From Serratia plymuthica (GTDB lineage Bacteria; Pseudomonadota; Gammaproteobacteria; Enterobacterales; Enterobacteriaceae), in NCBI RefSeq assembly GCF_018336935.1, contig NZ_CP068771.1, positions 1,984,001-2,048,000 of the forward strand: a stretch of DNA of 64,000 nucleotides, given 5' to 3'. Positions 29,082 to 39,126 of this stretch are shown in pieces. Positions within the stretch are counted from its first letter, which is position 1, and every line of letters starts with the position of its first letter. Made by a program: the position numbers and the translations under genes. Under the pieces are notes generated by a model that saw nothing but the letters and a program-made list of their open reading frames with translations, made no database searches and was not told where the DNA came from.

Positions 29082-30095
29082 ATGAAACGTGCGTTGAGTT
29101 TAATGGGCATGCTATTCGCCACCGTACTGACAGGCACCCAAGCCGCCAGCGCGACCGAATACCCGCTGCCGCCGCCGGACAGCCGCCTGATTGGCGAGAA
29201 CACCACTTACACCGTACCTAACGATGGCCGCCCGCTGGAGGCGATTGCCGCCGACTATCAAATTGGCCTGCTGGGCATGCTGGAGGCCAATCCAGGTACG
29301 GATCCGTTCCTGCCCAAGCCGGGTTCGGTATTGACCATCCCGACTCAAATGTTGCTGCCGGACACCAAGCGTGAGGGAATAGTGGTCAATCTGGCCGAAC
29401 TGCGCCTGTACTACTACCCGAAAGGCGAGAACAAAGTGATTGTTTATCCCATCGGTATTGGTCAGACCGGCATGCATACGCCGCTGCAGGTGACCTCAGT
29501 CAGCCAGAAGATCCCGAACCCGACCTGGACACCCACGGCCAACATCCGTAAACGCTATCAGGCCAAAGGCGTGACGCTGCCGGCGGTGATACCGGCCGGC
29601 CCTGAAAACCCGATGGGGCTGTTTGCCATGCGTCTGGCTATGGGGCACGGTGAGTATTTGATCCACGGCACCAATGCCAATTTCGGTATTGGCATGCGCG
29701 TCAGCTCCGGCTGTATCCGTCTGCGTCCGAAGGATATCGAAGCGCTGTTCAACATGGTGCCGCGCGGCACCCGCGTGCAGGTGATTAACGATCCGGTGAA
29801 AATTTCCGTGGAGCCGGACGGCAAGCGTTACGTCGAAGTCCATCAGCCGCTGTCGAGAATCGAAAGCGACGATCCGCAGACCATGCCGATTACGTTGTCC
29901 AAAACCGAAAAAACCTTTGTCGCGGATGCGCAGACCGATCGTACGGTGTTCGACAGCGCGGTTGTACGCCGCTCTGGCATGCCGGTACTGGTTAATCTGG
30001 GGCAGAGTATGTCTGAGGTGACTTTAACGCCTGTAGCCCCGCAGAAAGCGAATAAGGGCTTGTTCAAGGGGGCACCTATCAGCTCAGTGAATTAA
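29082..30095 (+). CDS. ldtE: L,D-transpeptidase LdtE
   Basis: 337 residues, periplasmic YkuD-type L,D-transpeptidase (E. coli YnhG/LdtE) that makes meso-DAP to meso-DAP cross-links in peptidoglycan. The signal peptide is MKRALSLMGMLFATVLTGT to about ASA-TEY. A LysM-like segment (YTVPNDGRPLEAIAADYQIGLLGMLEANPG) is followed by the YkuD domain with catalytic HGTNANFGIGMRVSSGCIRL (Cys near residue 211). I chose the ATG at 29082, which fits the signal peptide and has AGGG eight bases upstream; the frame is open earlier without support. It sits beside lpp, whose product is linked to peptidoglycan by related enzymes. Confidence 0.92.
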   Translation: MKRALSLMGMLFATVLTGTQAASATEYPLPPPDSRLIGENTTYTVPNDGRPLEAIAADYQIGLLGMLEANPGTDPFLPKPGSVLTIPTQMLLPDTKREGIVVNLAELRLYYYPKGENKVIVYPIGIGQTGMHTPLQVTSVSQKIPNPTWTPTANIRKRYQAKGVTLPAVIPAGPENPMGLFAMRLAMGHGEYLIHGTNANFGIGMRVSSGCIRLRPKDIEALFNMVPRGTRVQVINDPVKISVEPDGKRYVEVHQPLSRIESDDPQTMPITLSKTEKTFVADAQTDRTVFDSAVVRRSGMPVLVNLGQSMSEVTLTPVAPQKANKGLFKGAPISSVN

Positions 30096-30123
30096 AAACG
30101 GGTCATAACTGACAATTCTGAGG

Positions 30124-30150
30124 GGGTTCAGCGCGCTGAACCCTTTTTTT
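30124..30150 (+). terminator. ldtE terminator
   Basis: GGGTTCAGCGCGCTGAACCC followed by seven T, a textbook rho-independent terminator. Confidence 0.88.
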
Positions 30151-30184
30151 CGCCTGGTGCGAGAAGAAAGGGGAAATGCAGACC

Positions 30185-30215
30185 AAAAAAAACGGCGCAC
30201 AATGTGCGCCGTTTT
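30185..30215 (-). terminator. lpp terminator
   Basis: AACGGCGCAC AAT GTGCGCCGTT with a run of T on the minus strand, 18 bases after the lpp stop, as expected for this highly expressed stable mRNA. Confidence 0.9.
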
Positions 30216-30232
30216 CAATAACCGAAGCTATC

Positions 30233-30490
<258 letters not shown>

Positions 30491-30722
30491 TTAATCTCCA
30501 TGTAGCGTTACAAGTATTACACAAACTTTTTTCGAAAGAGAATAATTTTTTTGTATTGGAGTGCTTTATTTTGATCGTTCGCTCAAACTTGCATCTTCTT
30601 TTGAAAAATAGTTAAAAAATCTAGGGAAAACAGCTGGATTCCATGGGACAACTCCGATTTGTAATTAGCTAAATAATGAGCAATCGGCGGTTGCGTTTTT
30701 GAGAAAACGGTTTACTACTGCT

Positions 30723-30748
30723 AAAAAAAACGCCGCTAAGCGGCGTTT
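30723..30748 (-). terminator. pykF terminator
   Basis: AACGCCGCTAAGCGGCGTT hairpin with eight T on the minus strand, about 30 bases after the pykF stop. Confidence 0.88.
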
Positions 30749-30777
30749 TGGTCAAGACAATTATGTCACGTTTTATA

Positions 30778-32190
30778 TTACAGCACGTGTACCGAGGCGG
30801 TATTGGTGGTGCCGCTCGGTACCAGAGCGCCAGAAACCATCACGACGACGTCGCCTTTTTGCGCCAGGCCGCTGGCCAGCGCAGCTTCTTTGCCAATGCG
30901 ATAGAAGTCGTCGGTAGAGGCGATTTCTTTGACCATTTGCGGGGTAACGCCTTTGGTCAGGATCAATTGGCGGGCGGTAACTTCGTTGGTGGTCAGGGCC
31001 AGAATCACGGCGTTAGGGAAGTATTTACGCACGGATTTGGCTGATTTACCGCCGCTGGTGGCAACCACAATCAATGGCGCGTCCAGTTTTTCTGCGGTTT
31101 CAACGGCGCCACGGCAGACGGCTTCGGTGATGCGCAGTTTGCGGTTGTCGTTCAGGCTGTCAATACGGCTTGGCATCACGCGATCGGTGCGCTCGCAGAT
31201 GGTGGCCATAATGGTCACGGCTTCCAGCGGGTATTTACCCTTGGCGCTCTCGCCCGACAGCATCACGGCGTCGGTACCGTCCAGAATGGCGTTCGCCACG
31301 TCGCCGGCTTCGGCACGGGTAGGGCGTGGATTTTTGATCATCGAATCCAGCATTTGGGTGGCGGTGATCACCACTTTACGTGCACGATTACATTTCTCGA
31401 TCATCATCTTCTGAGCGAAGATCACTTCTTCTACCGGGATTTCTACGCCCAGATCGCCACGAGCTACCATGATGCCGTCAGAAGCTTCGAGGATCTCGTC
31501 GAAATTGTTCAGGCCTTCCTGGTTTTCGATTTTGGAGATGATCTGAATCTGCTCGCCGCCGTGGGCTTTCAAATGTTCGCGGATTTCCAGCACGTCGGAA
31601 CGCTTGCGGATAAAGGAAGCGGCAACGAAGTCGACACCTTGTTCGCAGCCGAAAATCAGGTCGCGTTTGTCTTTTTCAGCCAGCGCGGGCAGTTGAATGG
31701 AAACGCCCGGCAGGTTAACGCCTTTGTTTTCACCCAGATCACCGCTGTTGAGCACGTTACAGATCACTTCGTTCTCGGTCACGTTAGTGACTTCCATGCC
31801 GATCAGGCCATCGTCAACCAGCACGGTATTGCCGATTTTCAGATCGGCGGCGAAGCCGGAGTAGGTCACCGCAACGCGTTCGTTATTGCCGATAACGCTC
31901 TGGTCGGTAGTGAAAGTGAAGGTCTGGCCGGCAACCAGCGCCGCGTCCTTACCGCCTTCCAGCTTCATGGTGCGGATTTCCGGGCCTTTGGTGTCCAGCA
32001 GGATGCCGGCGTTTTTACCGGTTTTCGCGATGACTGCGCGCATGTTCTTGATGCGGTTGCCGTGTTCTTCGTAATCGCCGTGGGAGAAGTTAAGACGCAT
32101 TACGTTCATGCCTGCATTGAGCAGGTTGGTCAGCATTTCTTCCGATTCGGTTTTTGGACCGATGGTACAAACAATTTTGGTCTTTTTCAT
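30778..32190 (-). CDS. pykF: pyruvate kinase I PykF
   Basis: 470 residues, same length as E. coli PykF. It catalyses phosphoenolpyruvate plus ADP to pyruvate plus ATP, the last step of glycolysis, and in E. coli is activated by fructose 1,6-bisphosphate. [16 protein letters not shown] at the start, [29 protein letters not shown], the signature [15 protein letters not shown], and [12 protein letters not shown] are visible. It is the opposing reaction to PpsA in the same window, and both genes carry Cra-type sites. Confidence 0.97.
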   Translation of the reverse strand: MKKTKIVCTIGPKTESEEMLTNLLNAGMNVMRLNFSHGDYEEHGNRIKNMRAVIAKTGKNAGILLDTKGPEIRTMKLEGGKDAALVAGQTFTFTTDQSVIGNNERVAVTYSGFAADLKIGNTVLVDDGLIGMEVTNVTENEVICNVLNSGDLGENKGVNLPGVSIQLPALAEKDKRDLIFGCEQGVDFVAASFIRKRSDVLEIREHLKAHGGEQIQIISKIENQEGLNNFDEILEASDGIMVARGDLGVEIPVEEVIFAQKMMIEKCNRARKVVITATQMLDSMIKNPRPTRAEAGDVANAILDGTDAVMLSGESAKGKYPLEAVTIMATICERTDRVMPSRIDSLNDNRKLRITEAVCRGAVETAEKLDAPLIVVATSGGKSAKSVRKYFPNAVILALTTNEVTARQLILTKGVTPQMVKEIASTDDFYRIGKEAALASGLAQKGDVVVMVSGALVPSGTTNTASVHVL

Positions 32191-32413
32191 GACGGAGTTT
32201 TCTACAAGTTGTGATGGATAAAAAAACGAATAAAACCGGCGGCCAGGCCACCGGTATGGAATTTGAGTCGCGCCTGGTGGTGCAAAACACAGTTAAGGAT
32301 AGGTGACCAGAGTTGAAATGGGGCGGAAAAATTCAGCCCGCGCCGGGGCGTAGGGATGCTGCGCAACATGATGAGATGAAAATGTGTTGTTATTGCGTTT
32401 TCGCAGATCAAGG

Positions 32414-32427
32414 GCTGAAACCATTCA
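32414..32427 (+). promoter_or_regulatory. Cra (FruR) operator of pykF
   Basis: GCTGAAACCATTCA fits the consensus RSTGAAWCSNTHHW at every position. Relative to the TATAAT at 32450-32445 (minus strand) it lies just downstream of the predicted transcription start, a position for repression, as known for E. coli pykF. Confidence 0.65.
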
Positions 32428-32444
32428 ACTGAAAGACGTTGCGC

Positions 32445-32450
32445 ATTATA
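32445..32450 (-). promoter_or_regulatory. pykF promoter -10 element
   Basis: A perfect TATAAT on the minus strand, about 255 bases upstream of pykF, with the Cra-type site directly downstream. The -35 element is not clear. Confidence 0.55.
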
Positions 32451-32594
32451 AAGGCTAAGCGACGGGAAACAAAATAAAAAACCGGTGATCAACGGCGGAA
32501 CCGTCAAATCAGCAGCAAATGTGGCGCAAATGCAAATCATCAGCAGGTGTTTGTTGCGCAAATAACCTTACTGTGAACGCCACAATTGCTTCAG

Positions 32595-32900
32595 TCACTC
32601 TGCCGTGACGATTTCCAGCAGCGTGCCGGCGGTCAGACAGAAGCACCCGCTGGCGGTGTTGGCGGGAATGACTATCGTTTCACCGGCCACCACGATCTGA
32701 GTATCGCTGCCAACGGTGAATTCAAATTCACCGGAAACGACCCGCGTTTGTAATGGGTGCAGCCGCTTTTGCAGTTGCCCGAAGGTGCCGGCTTCGAATT
32801 TGATTTCTGCAGCATGGGCGCCATCGCTCATTGTGCCCTGGCGGCGGAGGAGGCCGTTGTCTAGTTTTTCAAACGGAGTCTCAGCGGTAAATGTCAGCAT
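32595..32900 (-). CDS. small cupin-domain protein
   Basis: 101 residues forming one small cupin barrel, cytosolic. The second cupin motif is visible as VVSGEFEFTVGSDTQIVVAGETIVIPANTASGC. The usual histidines of metal-binding cupins are largely missing (KRLHPLQTRVV keeps one), so metal binding and activity are uncertain. It lies alone between the pykF promoter and the tRNA-Val cluster. Function is unknown. Confidence 0.7.
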   Translation of the reverse strand: MLTFTAETPFEKLDNGLLRRQGTMSDGAHAAEIKFEAGTFGQLQKRLHPLQTRVVSGEFEFTVGSDTQIVVAGETIVIPANTASGCFCLTAGTLLEIVTAE

Positions 32901-33042
32901 TAAACCTGTCCTGAAAAGGTGTTCGCCCCTGATGATATCGGGTACGGCTAGCGGTTAGTCAAGCAAACTTACGCGATTGCATGGGCAGTTTAGGGTAATG
33001 GAAGTATCGAACAGAAAGGGTAAACCTGAGGAAATAATGATT

Positions 33043-33119
33043 TGGTGCGTCCGAGTGGACTCGAACCACCGACCCCCACCATGTCAAGGTGGTGCTCTAA
33101 CCAACTGAGCTACGGACGC
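33043..33119 (-). tRNA. tRNA-Val (GAC), copy 3 in transcription order
   Basis: A 77-base tRNA with encoded CCA. Acceptor stem GCGTCCG/CGGACGC, D-arm GTAGCTCAGTTGGTTAGAGC, anticodon loop TTGACAT giving anticodon GAC, T-arm GGTTCGAGTCC. It closely resembles E. coli valV/valW, which lie near the same neighbours. Confidence 0.97.
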
Positions 33120-33139
33120 ACTGCACTGCTTTAGGAATT

Positions 33140-33216
33140 TGGTGCGTCCGAGTGGACTCGAACCACCGACCCCCACCATGTCAAGGTGGTGCTCTAACCA
33201 ACTGAGCTACGGACGC
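33140..33216 (-). tRNA. tRNA-Val (GAC), copy 2
   Basis: Identical to the neighbouring copies. It is separated from copy 3 by a 20-base spacer ending in CTTTAGGAATT on the plus strand. Confidence 0.97.
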
Positions 33217-33236
33217 ACTGTACTGCTTTAGGAATT

Positions 33237-33313
33237 TGGTGCGTCCGAGTGGACTCGAACCACCGACCCCCACCATGTCAAGGTGGTGCTCTAACCAACT
33301 GAGCTACGGACGC
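33237..33313 (-). tRNA. tRNA-Val (GAC), copy 1
   Basis: First in the transcript. It is identical to the other two copies, so all three probably come from tandem duplication of a 97-base unit. The promoter should lie to the right, in 33314-33400. Confidence 0.97.
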
Positions 33314-33505
33314 ATCTTTTCCTGTCTGTCATGGCTGACAGCGGGGACGAATATTAACGAGCTACCCGCGTGCTGGCAAGGAGAAAAACGTAATTTTATC
33401 CGGTATTTCACGCGATTGCTGAGCTTGTGTGCAGTGCGGCGTTTTTTTCTGCAAACATGGACGAAGAAGCCACCGGCGGCGGAACCGACCGGCCGGTGGC
33501 GAAGC

Positions 33506-34882
33506 TTAGCGGGTGGAACGCTGCAGAATCAGCACTGCGGGCTGTTTTTGCAGCCAGCGCATGCGCGCCGCCATCATGATGGCGGCAAAGGTCAGGCCGA
33601 TGATAAAACCAATCCAGAATCCGCTTGGCCCCATTGCCGGCACCAGGGTATCGGTCAGCGCCAGCATATAGCCGCTTGGCAGGCCCAGCACCCAATAAGC
33701 GATAAAGGTGATGAAGAAGATCGAGCGGGTATCTTTATAACCGCGCAGGATACCGCTGCCGATCACCTGAATCGAATCGGAAATCTGATAAATGGCAGCA
33801 AGCAACATCAGGTGCGATGCCATGGCCACTACCGCCGGGCTGTCGTTGTACAGCAGGGCGATTTGTTCGCGGAAGGTGGCGGTAAACAGGGCGGTGCAAC
33901 AGGCCATCAGGATACCGACGCCGATAGCCGTATAGGCTGCAATCCGCGCGCCTTCGACCGCGCCTTCGCCGAGCCGATGGCCGACGCGAATGGTGGCGCC
34001 GACGCCAAGCGACATCGGCAGCACGAACATCAATGCGCTGAAGTTCAGCGCAATCTGATGCCCGGCCACGGAAATGATGCCCAGCGGCGAGACCAGCAGG
34101 GCGACGATGGCGAACAGCGTCACTTCAAAAAACAGCGCCAACGCCACCGGCAGACCGATGCCGACGAGACGTCTCATCGCCGGCCAATCCGGGCTGCGGT
34201 TGCTGCCTTCGTGCGGCAGGATGTCGCGTTGCGACGGTGCGCGTTTTACATACCAGCGCATCGCCAGGAACATGAACCAGTAGACGCTGCCGGTCGCCAC
34301 GCCGCAGCCGACGCCGCCCAGCTCAGGCATACCGAACTTGCCGTAGATGAAAATATAGTTAATCGGGATATTGACCAGCAGGCCGAGAAAGCCAATCACC
34401 ATGCCGGGTTTGGTTTTCGACAAGCCTTCACATTGGCCGCGCAGCACCTGGAAGAACAGATAGCCCGGCGCGCCCCACATGATGGCGTGCAGGTAGCCAA
34501 CGGCTTTATCTGCCAGTTGCGGATCGATATTGTGCATCATGTCGATCACGAACTTGCTGTTATACAGCACGACAATAATCAGGACAGAGACCGCGGAAGC
34601 CAGCCAAAAACCCTGGCGTACCTGGTGAGCGATGCGGTCGCGGCGGCCGGCGCCGTTAAGCTGCGCGATCACCGGTGTCAGCGCCAGCAGCAGGCCGTGG
34701 CCGAACAGAATGGCCGGTAGCCAGATAGAGGTACCGACGGCGACGGCGGCCATATCCGTGGCGCTATAAGCCCCGGCCATAATGGTATCGACCACGCCCA
34801 TTGCGGTTTGCGATATTTGCGCGATGATTACCGGAATTGCGAGAGCCAATAAACTACGCGCTTCAATGAAGTACTTCTGCAC
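33506..34882 (-). CDS. mdtK: MATE multidrug efflux protein MdtK (NorM)
   Basis: 458 residues, inner-membrane multidrug and toxin extrusion antiporter with twelve predicted helices. MATE landmarks are [26 protein letters not shown] in helix 1, the [25 protein letters not shown] segment, and the repeat-related [17 protein letters not shown] in the second half. Exported drugs in homologues include fluoroquinolones and dyes, with Na+ or H+ exchange. It is divergent from ribE, as in E. coli. Confidence 0.93.
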   Translation of the reverse strand: MQKYFIEARSLLALAIPVIIAQISQTAMGVVDTIMAGAYSATDMAAVAVGTSIWLPAILFGHGLLLALTPVIAQLNGAGRRDRIAHQVRQGFWLASAVSVLIIVVLYNSKFVIDMMHNIDPQLADKAVGYLHAIMWGAPGYLFFQVLRGQCEGLSKTKPGMVIGFLGLLVNIPINYIFIYGKFGMPELGGVGCGVATGSVYWFMFLAMRWYVKRAPSQRDILPHEGSNRSPDWPAMRRLVGIGLPVALALFFEVTLFAIVALLVSPLGIISVAGHQIALNFSALMFVLPMSLGVGATIRVGHRLGEGAVEGARIAAYTAIGVGILMACCTALFTATFREQIALLYNDSPAVVAMASHLMLLAAIYQISDSIQVIGSGILRGYKDTRSIFFITFIAYWVLGLPSGYMLALTDTLVPAMGPSGFWIGFIIGLTFAAIMMAARMRWLQKQPAVLILQRSTR

Positions 34883-35123
34883 GCATACACCTTTTCTATT
34901 TATTTATGATTGAGGGGAGGGTCGTCGCGAAAGGACAACAATTAAAAATAGCGGAATTTTGTCCAAAAGATTGTACGCGCTCGGCGTCGTTAAGCAAATG
35001 TTGTGACGAAATAGTTATTAAATGCGCAGGCGCGGATTTTTTGCCTCCCGGGTTTGGTTTTCCACGCCAACTGGGGCAAACTGCCCCAAGCGCTTTAAAC
35101 ATTTTCAGAAAGAAGAGGCTCAC

Positions 35124-35774
35124 ATGTTCACCGGTATCGTACAAGGCACCGCGCCGCTGGTCGCCATTGATGAAAAATCCAACTTCCGCACCCATGTCAT
35201 CGAGATGCCTGCGGAACTGCTGCCAGGGCTGGAGCTCGGCGCGTCGGTATCCCATAACGGTTGCTGCCTGACCGTCACCGCGGTGGAAGGCAACCGCGTC
35301 AGTTTCGATTTGATCAAAGAAACGTTGCGCCTGACCAATCTCGGCGAGCTGGCTTTGGGGGACGTGGTCAATATCGAAAGGGCAGCCAAATTCAACGATG
35401 AAATTGGCGGCCACCTGATGTCCGGCCATATTATCTGCACGGCGGAAGTCGCCAAGATTTATACCTCCGAAAATAACCGCCAGGTATGGCTGCGCATGCC
35501 TGACGCGGAACTGATGAAATACGTTCTGCATAAAGGTTTTATTGGCATTGACGGTATTAGCCTGACGATCGGAGAGGTGGTGAATAACCGTTTCTGCGTT
35601 CATCTGATCCCGGAAACGCTTGAGCGCACCACGCTGGGCAAAAAACGCCTGGGTGACAAGGTGAATATTGAGATCGATCCGCAAACGCAGGCGGTGGTAG
35701 ACACCGTTGAGCGGGTGTTGGCGAGCCGCGAAGCGGCAATGGCGACGGCGAGCGCGCTGGCGCAGAAGATCTGA
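35124..35774 (+). CDS. ribE: riboflavin synthase alpha subunit
   Basis: 216 residues, converts two 6,7-dimethyl-8-ribityllumazines to riboflavin (E. coli ribC/ribE). Two homologous lumazine-binding domains are visible: [13 protein letters not shown]...[10 protein letters not shown]...[14 protein letters not shown], then [14 protein letters not shown]...[14 protein letters not shown]...[12 protein letters not shown]. The start MFTGIV is universal for the family, with AAGAGG upstream. I saw no FMN riboswitch in the 240-base leader. Confidence 0.95.
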   Translation: MFTGIVQGTAPLVAIDEKSNFRTHVIEMPAELLPGLELGASVSHNGCCLTVTAVEGNRVSFDLIKETLRLTNLGELALGDVVNIERAAKFNDEIGGHLMSGHIICTAEVAKIYTSENNRQVWLRMPDAELMKYVLHKGFIGIDGISLTIGEVVNNRFCVHLIPETLERTTLGKKRLGDKVNIEIDPQTQAVVDTVERVLASREAAMATASALAQKI

Positions 35775-35802
35775 CGGACAATAACCACAGAGGAGTAACC
35801 GC

Positions 35803-36099
35803 GTGAAGTTTTATGGGAAAACGTTAATGTTAACGGCGCTGCTGGCGCTGAGTGCCTGTAGCAGTTCACCCGAGCAGGGCGCGGCCAATCAGGCCGTTGA
35901 TGCGGAAAGTGATACCTGCGGCGCATCGCAATACCAGAGTTACGTCGGTAAACCGATGTCGGCGCTGGAAGGCGTTCAGATTGAATCTCAGGTACGCGCT
36001 ATACCGTACAATTCGGCCGTTACCATGGACTTTAACCTGCGTCGTCTGAACTTCCTGGGCGATAGCGATGATAAAATCATTCGGGTTTATTGCGGCTGA
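35803..36099 (+). CDS. I78-type peptidase inhibitor-like lipoprotein
   Basis: 98 residues. The signal peptide has lipobox LSACS (Cys19). The mature protein matches the inhibitor I78 family layout: CGASQYQSYVGKPMSAL, then the VRAIPYNSAVTMDFNLRRLNFLGDSDDKIIRVYCG segment ending in the family's terminal CG, with a likely disulfide between the two Cys. Family members inhibit subtilisin/elastase-like serine proteases; here a periplasmic or surface role is inferred. It follows ribE by 28 bases and may be cotranscribed. It is not part of the E. coli order. Confidence 0.75.
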   Translation: MKFYGKTLMLTALLALSACSSSPEQGAANQAVDAESDTCGASQYQSYVGKPMSALEGVQIESQVRAIPYNSAVTMDFNLRRLNFLGDSDDKIIRVYCG

Positions 36100-36278
36100 T
36101 ATACCCGTCGTCTTTCAGGTTGCAGCGTTGTTGCCTGCACTCAATTACGTGGCCCATCCTTGGGCCACGTCCCTCAAAAGGCCACTGCCAGCAGCGTTCA
36201 AATCTGCTCCCGGCAAATTTGTCACCCCGGCGACTTAGTTAAGCAAGTGCCTGGCTGCAGATCGAAATCCATAGGGCA
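36100..36278. repeat. Serratia palindromic repeat, long form
   Basis: Left arm TATACCCGTCGTCTTTCAGG continuing TTGCAGCGTTGTTGCCTGCACT, right arm CTTAGTTAAGCAAGTGCCTG continuing GCTGCAGATCGAAATCCATAGGGCA. The arms are near-identical to those at 43359-43473, with a longer middle that includes the GTGGCCCATCCTTGGGCCAC hairpin. It starts at the base after the stop of the I78-like gene. Confidence 0.7.
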
Positions 36279-36300
36279 TGTTTTTTACTCTGCAGGATAA

Positions 36301-37452
36301 TCAGCGCGGGACGCGGATACCGCCTTCAATGCCTTTCGGGCTAAGCACTACCTGCCACAATTGGATATCGCGCGCACGGAATGCCCCGGCACAGGCGTTC
36401 AGATAATAGCTGAACATACGTTCGAAACGCTCGGAATAACGTTGGGCCAGCTGCGGCCAGGCCTGCCTGAAGCGCTCGTACCAGACCATCAGCGTGCGAT
36501 CATAATCGGCGCCAATATTATGCCAATCCTCCATCACGAAACGCCCCTCGCTGGCTTTGGCTATTTGCGTGATTGAAGGCAGGCAACCATTAGGGAAGAT
36601 ATATTTGTTGATCCACGGGTCAACATTCATATCTGTCCGGTTCGAACCAATGGTATGCAGCAGGAAAAGGCCGTCCGGTTTTAAATTACGCTCCACCACC
36701 TTGAAGTAGGTGCGATAATTTTTGGGGCCGACGTGCTCAAACATGCCGACGGAGACAATGCGATCAAACTGCTGGTACAGATCGCGATAGTCCTGTAGCA
36801 GGATTTCAACGTCCAGTCCGGCGCAGCGTTCCTGCGCCAGCTTTTGCTGTTCTGCGGAGATGGTGACGCCCACGACGGAAACGCCGTAGTTTTTCGCCGC
36901 AAAGGCGGAAAGGCCGCCCCAACCACAGCCGATATCCAATAATTTCATGCCCGGCTGCAACTGCAGTTTCTCGCAAATCATTCGCAGCTTGGCTTCCTGC
37001 GCTTCTTCGAGCGTGGTTGCCTCTTTCCAATAGGCGCAGGAATATTGCATATAGGGATCGAGCATCAGCGTAAAAAGATCGTTTCCCAGATCGTAATGTT
37101 CTTTACCGACAATCCAGGCGCGTTTCTTCGATTGCAAATTGGTTAATCGCGCGGCGGCAATACGCAGAGTGTCTTTCAAATGATGCGGGAGTTTCTTTTC
37201 AAGGCCGGCGCTGACTACGCGTTGAAAGAAAATATCCAGCCGTTCGCATTCCCACCAGCCGTCCATATAACTTTCGCCCAGACCGAGAGAACCTTCCTGC
37301 AGCACGCGTTTAAAAAAATTAGGGTTTTTAACCTGAATATCGAAAGGGCGTGAGCCGTTTATTTCAATACCGGCCATGCTGAGCATTTCATGAGCGATAC
37401 GGTACCATGGGTTGTCTTGAATGCTCACATCTTCTATACACGATGAACTCAT
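36301..37452 (-). CDS. cfa: cyclopropane-fatty-acyl-phospholipid synthase Cfa
   Basis: 383 residues. It transfers a methylene group from S-adenosylmethionine to cis double bonds of membrane phospholipid acyl chains, usually at entry to stationary phase. The SAM motif [17 protein letters not shown] is near residues 169-185. DPYMQYSCAYW, VSVGMFEHVG and YYLNACAGAFRARDIQLWQ are typical. The N-terminal part has NFFKRVLQEGSLGLGESYMDGWWEC. The ATG at 37452 fits the family start. Confidence 0.96.
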   Translation of the reverse strand: MSSSCIEDVSIQDNPWYRIAHEMLSMAGIEINGSRPFDIQVKNPNFFKRVLQEGSLGLGESYMDGWWECERLDIFFQRVVSAGLEKKLPHHLKDTLRIAAARLTNLQSKKRAWIVGKEHYDLGNDLFTLMLDPYMQYSCAYWKEATTLEEAQEAKLRMICEKLQLQPGMKLLDIGCGWGGLSAFAAKNYGVSVVGVTISAEQQKLAQERCAGLDVEILLQDYRDLYQQFDRIVSVGMFEHVGPKNYRTYFKVVERNLKPDGLFLLHTIGSNRTDMNVDPWINKYIFPNGCLPSITQIAKASEGRFVMEDWHNIGADYDRTLMVWYERFRQAWPQLAQRYSERFERMFSYYLNACAGAFRARDIQLWQVVLSPKGIEGGIRVPR

Positions 37453-37795
37453 AGCTTCTCCATCACCTTCTTCTGACTTATGACCCGCCAGAAAATAGCT
37501 TAGACAATTTCTGCGGGCGCATACGTTTACCTGCGGTGAAAAGTCACCGTGGCGTCTGATATCCGACTATGAACAGAGGAAAATTTTAAGAAGACTCCAG
37601 CGCAATAGGCACAGGATAAACAAATCCTTAAAAAAGTGTGACGCCTTACGCGTACACAACAGCTACTTGTGATAATAAGACTACAAAAGTGTTATTTTAA
37701 AAGGTCGTTTTTGAGTATAGGCTTGCCGAGGCGCTGACTCAACCGTAAATCGCACTCGGCAAAAATATTCTTTAAGTGATTATTAATTCTGGTAA
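37453..37795. other. intergenic region cfa-punC
   Basis: AT-rich region upstream of cfa with no gene seen. It should hold the cfa promoters and leader. I did not find a clear terminator for punC. Confidence 0.35.
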
Positions 37796-39004
37796 TTATG
37801 ACGCAGGGTTAGCATGTTCCTGGCGCGTCGCCTGTGCATCATCAATCACTTTTCCCCGTTGCAACATATACCCCAACGCGGCCAATACCACCGTTGAAAC
37901 CATTACCGTTACCGTCGCCAACAGCGGTTGGGCAATAAAGGCCGAAACCAATAGGCTGGCGACAAAGCATAAACCCAACTGCAATGTATTTTGCAGGGCT
38001 GCGGCTTTGCCGGTGCCTTCCGGGAAGGGCATCAACGCATTCGCCACTACGATCGGGTAGCAGGCTCCGTTGACCAGCGCCATTAGACAGAATGGAATCA
38101 ATAATGTGGTCAGCGTAGGCTCGGTCATTGTTGCTACCAGATATAACGCCACCATGCTGATGCCATAACCTACCAGCAGCCACGGCAGCAGGGTGTTGCC
38201 ATTGATGCGATTTAACGCCGTACGGCAACCGTAACCGCCCAATAAGAATGCCAGCGTCTGCGGGACATAGCTCAGGCCAATGTCATTGGGGCTGTAACCC
38301 ATATCGCCAAGAATAAACGGCGAGCCGGTGAGCCAGGCAAAAAAGCCGGCAGAGCAGGCGGCAAAGATGGTGACGTTACCGCTGAATACCGGCGATTTCA
38401 GCAGTTGGAAGAAGCTCAGGGTGTTTTTCCGAGTGGCCAATGGCGCGCTTTTGGCGCTTTCCTTCAGTAACAGCGTAGGCAGCAGCAAAATGACGGTGAT
38501 ACCCAGCAGAACGGCGAAAATTGCCCGCCATCCCATGTGGTTCAGCAGCCAGGCGCCGACCAGCGGCGCCAGCGCTGGCGAAAGTGCCACCAGCGGCATA
38601 ATGGTGGCGAATACGCGATTGGCCTTGCCTTCACGGTAGCGGTCAATGACCAACGCTTGCCAGGTGACGGCGGCTGAGCACACGCCGATCGCCTGAATAA
38701 AGCGCAATGACCACAACTGGACGGCATTCTGTACCCACAGCATGCCGAGGCAGCCCAGGGCAAACAGCGCCAGGCCAATCAGCAGCACGGGTTTACGGCC
38801 CAAATTATCGGAGAGCGGCCCCCAGAGCAGTTGAGCAAAGGCAAAACCGGCCAGGAAAATGCTCAGGCTGGCGCTGATTGCACCGGCGGAAATTTGCAGA
38901 TCCAGCTGCATGGCGCCAAAGGCGGGCAGATACATGTCGGTGGCCAGGTAACCCAGCATGCTCAGGCCGGCAAGATAGAACATAAAACCAAAGGAATTTC
39001 GCAT
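37796..39004 (-). CDS. punC: purine nucleoside MFS transporter PunC
   Basis: 402 residues, major facilitator with twelve predicted helices (E. coli YdhC). It is reported in E. coli to import purine nucleosides such as adenosine and inosine. The DHA1 motif is seen in [17 protein letters not shown], and [27 protein letters not shown] and [17 protein letters not shown] match YdhC. I chose the ATG at 39004 ([10 protein letters not shown]) for its GAG ribosome site and family alignment; the Met four codons upstream is possible. It is divergent from its regulator punR. Confidence 0.88.
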   Translation of the reverse strand: MRNSFGFMFYLAGLSMLGYLATDMYLPAFGAMQLDLQISAGAISASLSIFLAGFAFAQLLWGPLSDNLGRKPVLLIGLALFALGCLGMLWVQNAVQLWSLRFIQAIGVCSAAVTWQALVIDRYREGKANRVFATIMPLVALSPALAPLVGAWLLNHMGWRAIFAVLLGITVILLLPTLLLKESAKSAPLATRKNTLSFFQLLKSPVFSGNVTIFAACSAGFFAWLTGSPFILGDMGYSPNDIGLSYVPQTLAFLLGGYGCRTALNRINGNTLLPWLLVGYGISMVALYLVATMTEPTLTTLLIPFCLMALVNGACYPIVVANALMPFPEGTGKAAALQNTLQLGLCFVASLLVSAFIAQPLLATVTVMVSTVVLAALGYMLQRGKVIDDAQATRQEHANPAS

Positions 39005-39126
39005 GGTATTTCTCATTAATATTTTATTGTCGCAGGTTTTTAGCGCCGGCAAGTGTATCCGGCTGGATCTCTGCTTGTGAAACGGTAATATTTGCGAAGT
39101 GCTGTTAAAAAAATTGAAGGCAAACC

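Noticed and set aside
34883..35123. Possible FMN riboswitch before ribE
   Set aside because: I could not find the conserved FMN-box helices; in E. coli relatives the riboswitch precedes ribB, not this gene.
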